A stretch of 64,000 nucleotides of DNA, taken from assembly GCA_948099385.1 (NCBI GenBank), contig CANUEZ040000204.1, positions 2,542,001 through 2,606,000 of the forward strand. Reading direction: 5' to 3'. The notes beneath the pieces were generated by a model, which was not told the origin of the DNA, searched no databases, and worked only from the letters and a program-made list of their open reading frames with translations. The position numbers and the translations under genes were made by a program. This DNA comes from Fasciola hepatica (Eukaryota; Platyhelminthes; Trematoda; Plagiorchiida; Fasciolidae). Positions 62,885-64,000 of the stretch are shown here, piece after piece; positions within the stretch are counted from its first letter, which is position 1, and every line of letters starts with the position of its first letter.

Positions 62885-64000
62885 TTCCATGCGTTTCAAT
62901 GCTCAGTTGAGCGTTCAAGCTGCATGATCAATCATATTATACAAATCTAATCTAATCTAATCTAATCTAATCTCGTAATACTAATCAATTGCATGCATAG
63001 TAAGGAAGCTGTGTAGGTTGTTCATTTGGGAATGCGTTGGTTGTACTTCGGCCCGTAAAGAGAAGTCATCCATCATAGGAGTGGATCGGTGTGCGCGAAG
63101 CTGGTTCTTACCATTGAAAGCGAGTTTGGGAAGGGTGCTATATCATGTAGTGTAGATGTTGAACAAAGCGTTGAGAGCCATCGCGGATAGCCTTGTGTTG
63201 TTAAGTTGTTCGATTCACAATGGTTCACCGGTTGTTGGAGTGCCCGTGGGGGCTCGGTCGATGTGCACTGCTGATGAGTCGAGTCCCTTAGAGGATGAAA
63301 CAAATGTACAGTGCTTCCATGCATTTCAATGCTCAGTTGAGCGTTCAAGCTGCATGATCAATCATATTATACAAATCTAATCTAATCTAATCTAATCTAA
63401 TCTAATCTAATCTAATCTAATATAATCTCGTACTACTAATCAATTGCATGCATAGTAAGGAAGCTGTGTAGGTTGTTCATTTGGGAATGCGTTGGTTGTA
63501 CTTCGGCCCGTACAGAGAAGTCATCCATCAAAGGGTGTGGATCGGTGTGCGCGAAGCTGGTTCTTACCATTGAAAGCGAGTTTGGGAAGGGTGCTATATC
63601 ATGTAGTGTAGATGTTGAACAAAGCGTTGAGAGCCATCGCGGATAGCCTTGTGTTGTTAAGTTGTTCGATTCACAATGGTTCACCGGTTGTTGGAGTGCC
63701 CGTGGGGGCTCGGTCGATGTGCACTGCTGATGAGTCGAGTCCCAACAAGGATGAAACAGCTGTACAGTGCTTCCATGCATTTCAATGCTCAGTTGAGCGT
63801 TCAAGCTGCATGATCAATCATATTATACAAATCTAATCTAATCTAATCTAATCTAATCTAATCTAATCTAATCTAATCTCGTACTACTAATCAATTGCAT
63901 GCATAGTAAGGAAGCTGTGTAGGTTGTTCATTTGGGAATGCGTTGGTTGTACTTCGGCCCGTACAGAGAAGTCATCCATCATAGGAGTGGATCGGTGTGC

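Larger units (their letters stand above)
1..64000 (+). repeat. Satellite DNA array, monomer about 425-456 bp, about 147 head-to-tail copies
   Basis: Every landmark of the unit recurs at about 430-bp spacing across the window in one orientation. In order these are the TCGTACTACTAATCAATTGC start, TTGTACTTAGGCCCCTAC, TTCAAATTTGAA, the A box, the B box, the hammerhead core, and a (TCTAA)n tract. I count about 147 ribozyme-core positions between 365 and 63,721. Mean spacing is about 428-431 bp up to 45 kb and about 443 bp afterwards, the increase coming mostly from longer (TCTAA)n tracts. No unique DNA interrupts the array and both window ends are mid-monomer, so the array is longer than 64 kb. 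The orientation is defined here by the ribozyme and Pol III-like boxes. There is no centromere-type A/T periodicity that I can claim. The chromosomal location is unknown. Confidence 0.98.
45300..64000 (+). repeat. Right-hand subfamily (C-type) domain
   Basis: From about 45.3 kb, monomers share a linked set of changes. These are CTTCGGCCCGTAC for CTTAGGCCCCTAC, GAGTGGATCGG for GAGTCGATCGG, CCATTGAAAGCGAG for CCATTCAAATTTGAAGCGAG, GCCATCGCGG for GCCATCCCGG, CCATGCATTTC for CCATGGATTTC, and long (TCTAA)n. The monomer averages about 443 bp. A-type copies persist near 46.6-47.0 kb. Some copies keep the TTCAAATTTGAA palindrome (for example 58,239 and 60,471). Confidence 0.85.

Noticed and set aside
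63436..63804. Longest minus strand ORF (122 codons)
   Set aside because: It is the usual minus-strand frame lengthened by a private change in one monomer near 63,530 (AAAGGGTGTGG for ATAGGAGTGG). It is not shared by neighbours.
1..64000. CRISPR array
   Set aside because: The period is about 430 bp, the whole unit is repeated, and there are no short repeats with unique spacers.
1..64000. Second hammerhead on the minus strand
   Set aside because: I looked for CTGANGA followed by GAAA on the minus strand of the monomer and found no pair with a supporting stem I.

Overview
The whole 64 kb window is one uninterrupted, head-to-tail tandem array of a satellite DNA with a monomer of about 425-456 bp (roughly 147 copies). 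I see no unique sequence and no credible protein-coding gene, and both ends of the window lie inside the array. Megasatellite arrays of this kind are eukaryotic. Nothing here is bacterial (no operons, ribosome binding sites or codon-biased ORFs). The content best fits an animal genome, but I cannot name the species.

The main result is that every monomer carries, on the + strand, a type I hammerhead-ribozyme-like motif. In the commonest form a 6-bp perfect stem I (GCACTG ... CAGTGC) encloses the conserved CTGATGA core, a stem-loop II, the GAAA box, a minimal stem III (ACA-GC-TGT) and a GUA cleavage triplet. About 117 bp upstream each monomer has a sequence matching the RNA polymerase III A box (TAGTGTAGATG, fits TRGYNNARNNG), followed 60 bp later by a B box (GTTCGATTC, fits GWTCRANNC). 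Promoter, ribozyme and repeat unit share one orientation. A Pol III read-through transcript would therefore be a multimer that could cut itself into monomer-length RNAs, the layout known from the schistosome Sm-alpha satellite and from animal retrozymes. The ribozyme has two oddities: a 5-nt tandem duplication (GAGTC GAGTC) between the core and stem II, and a nearly loopless palindromic stem III that suggests action as a dimer.

Layout: about 1-9.7 kb is a mixture of two monomer families, 'A' and 'B'. About 9.7-18.95 kb is mainly an 856-bp A-B dimer higher-order repeat (HOR). About 18.95-21.2 kb is mixed. About 21.18-27.19 kb is two nearly identical 3,005-bp seven-monomer HOR copies. About 27.2-45.3 kb is almost all A-type, with local dimer (866-871 bp, about 29.9-32.7 kb) and tetramer (1,724 bp, about 38.8-42.3 kb) HORs. 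From about 45.3 kb to the end is a distinct right-hand subfamily ('C') with many linked diagnostic changes and much longer (TCTAA)n tracts (up to 14 units).

Ribozyme integrity varies by region. Many copies at 0-27 kb have a mismatch in stem I, and a few have a dead core (G8 to A). Most copies from 27 kb onward keep a perfect stem I. The right-hand subfamily also has copies with an exchanged loop II (TTAGA to AACAA, AAGAA or AGCAA), altered stem III, or a lost A15.1-U16.1 pair. All of this is read by eye. No folding, covariance search or activity test was possible.
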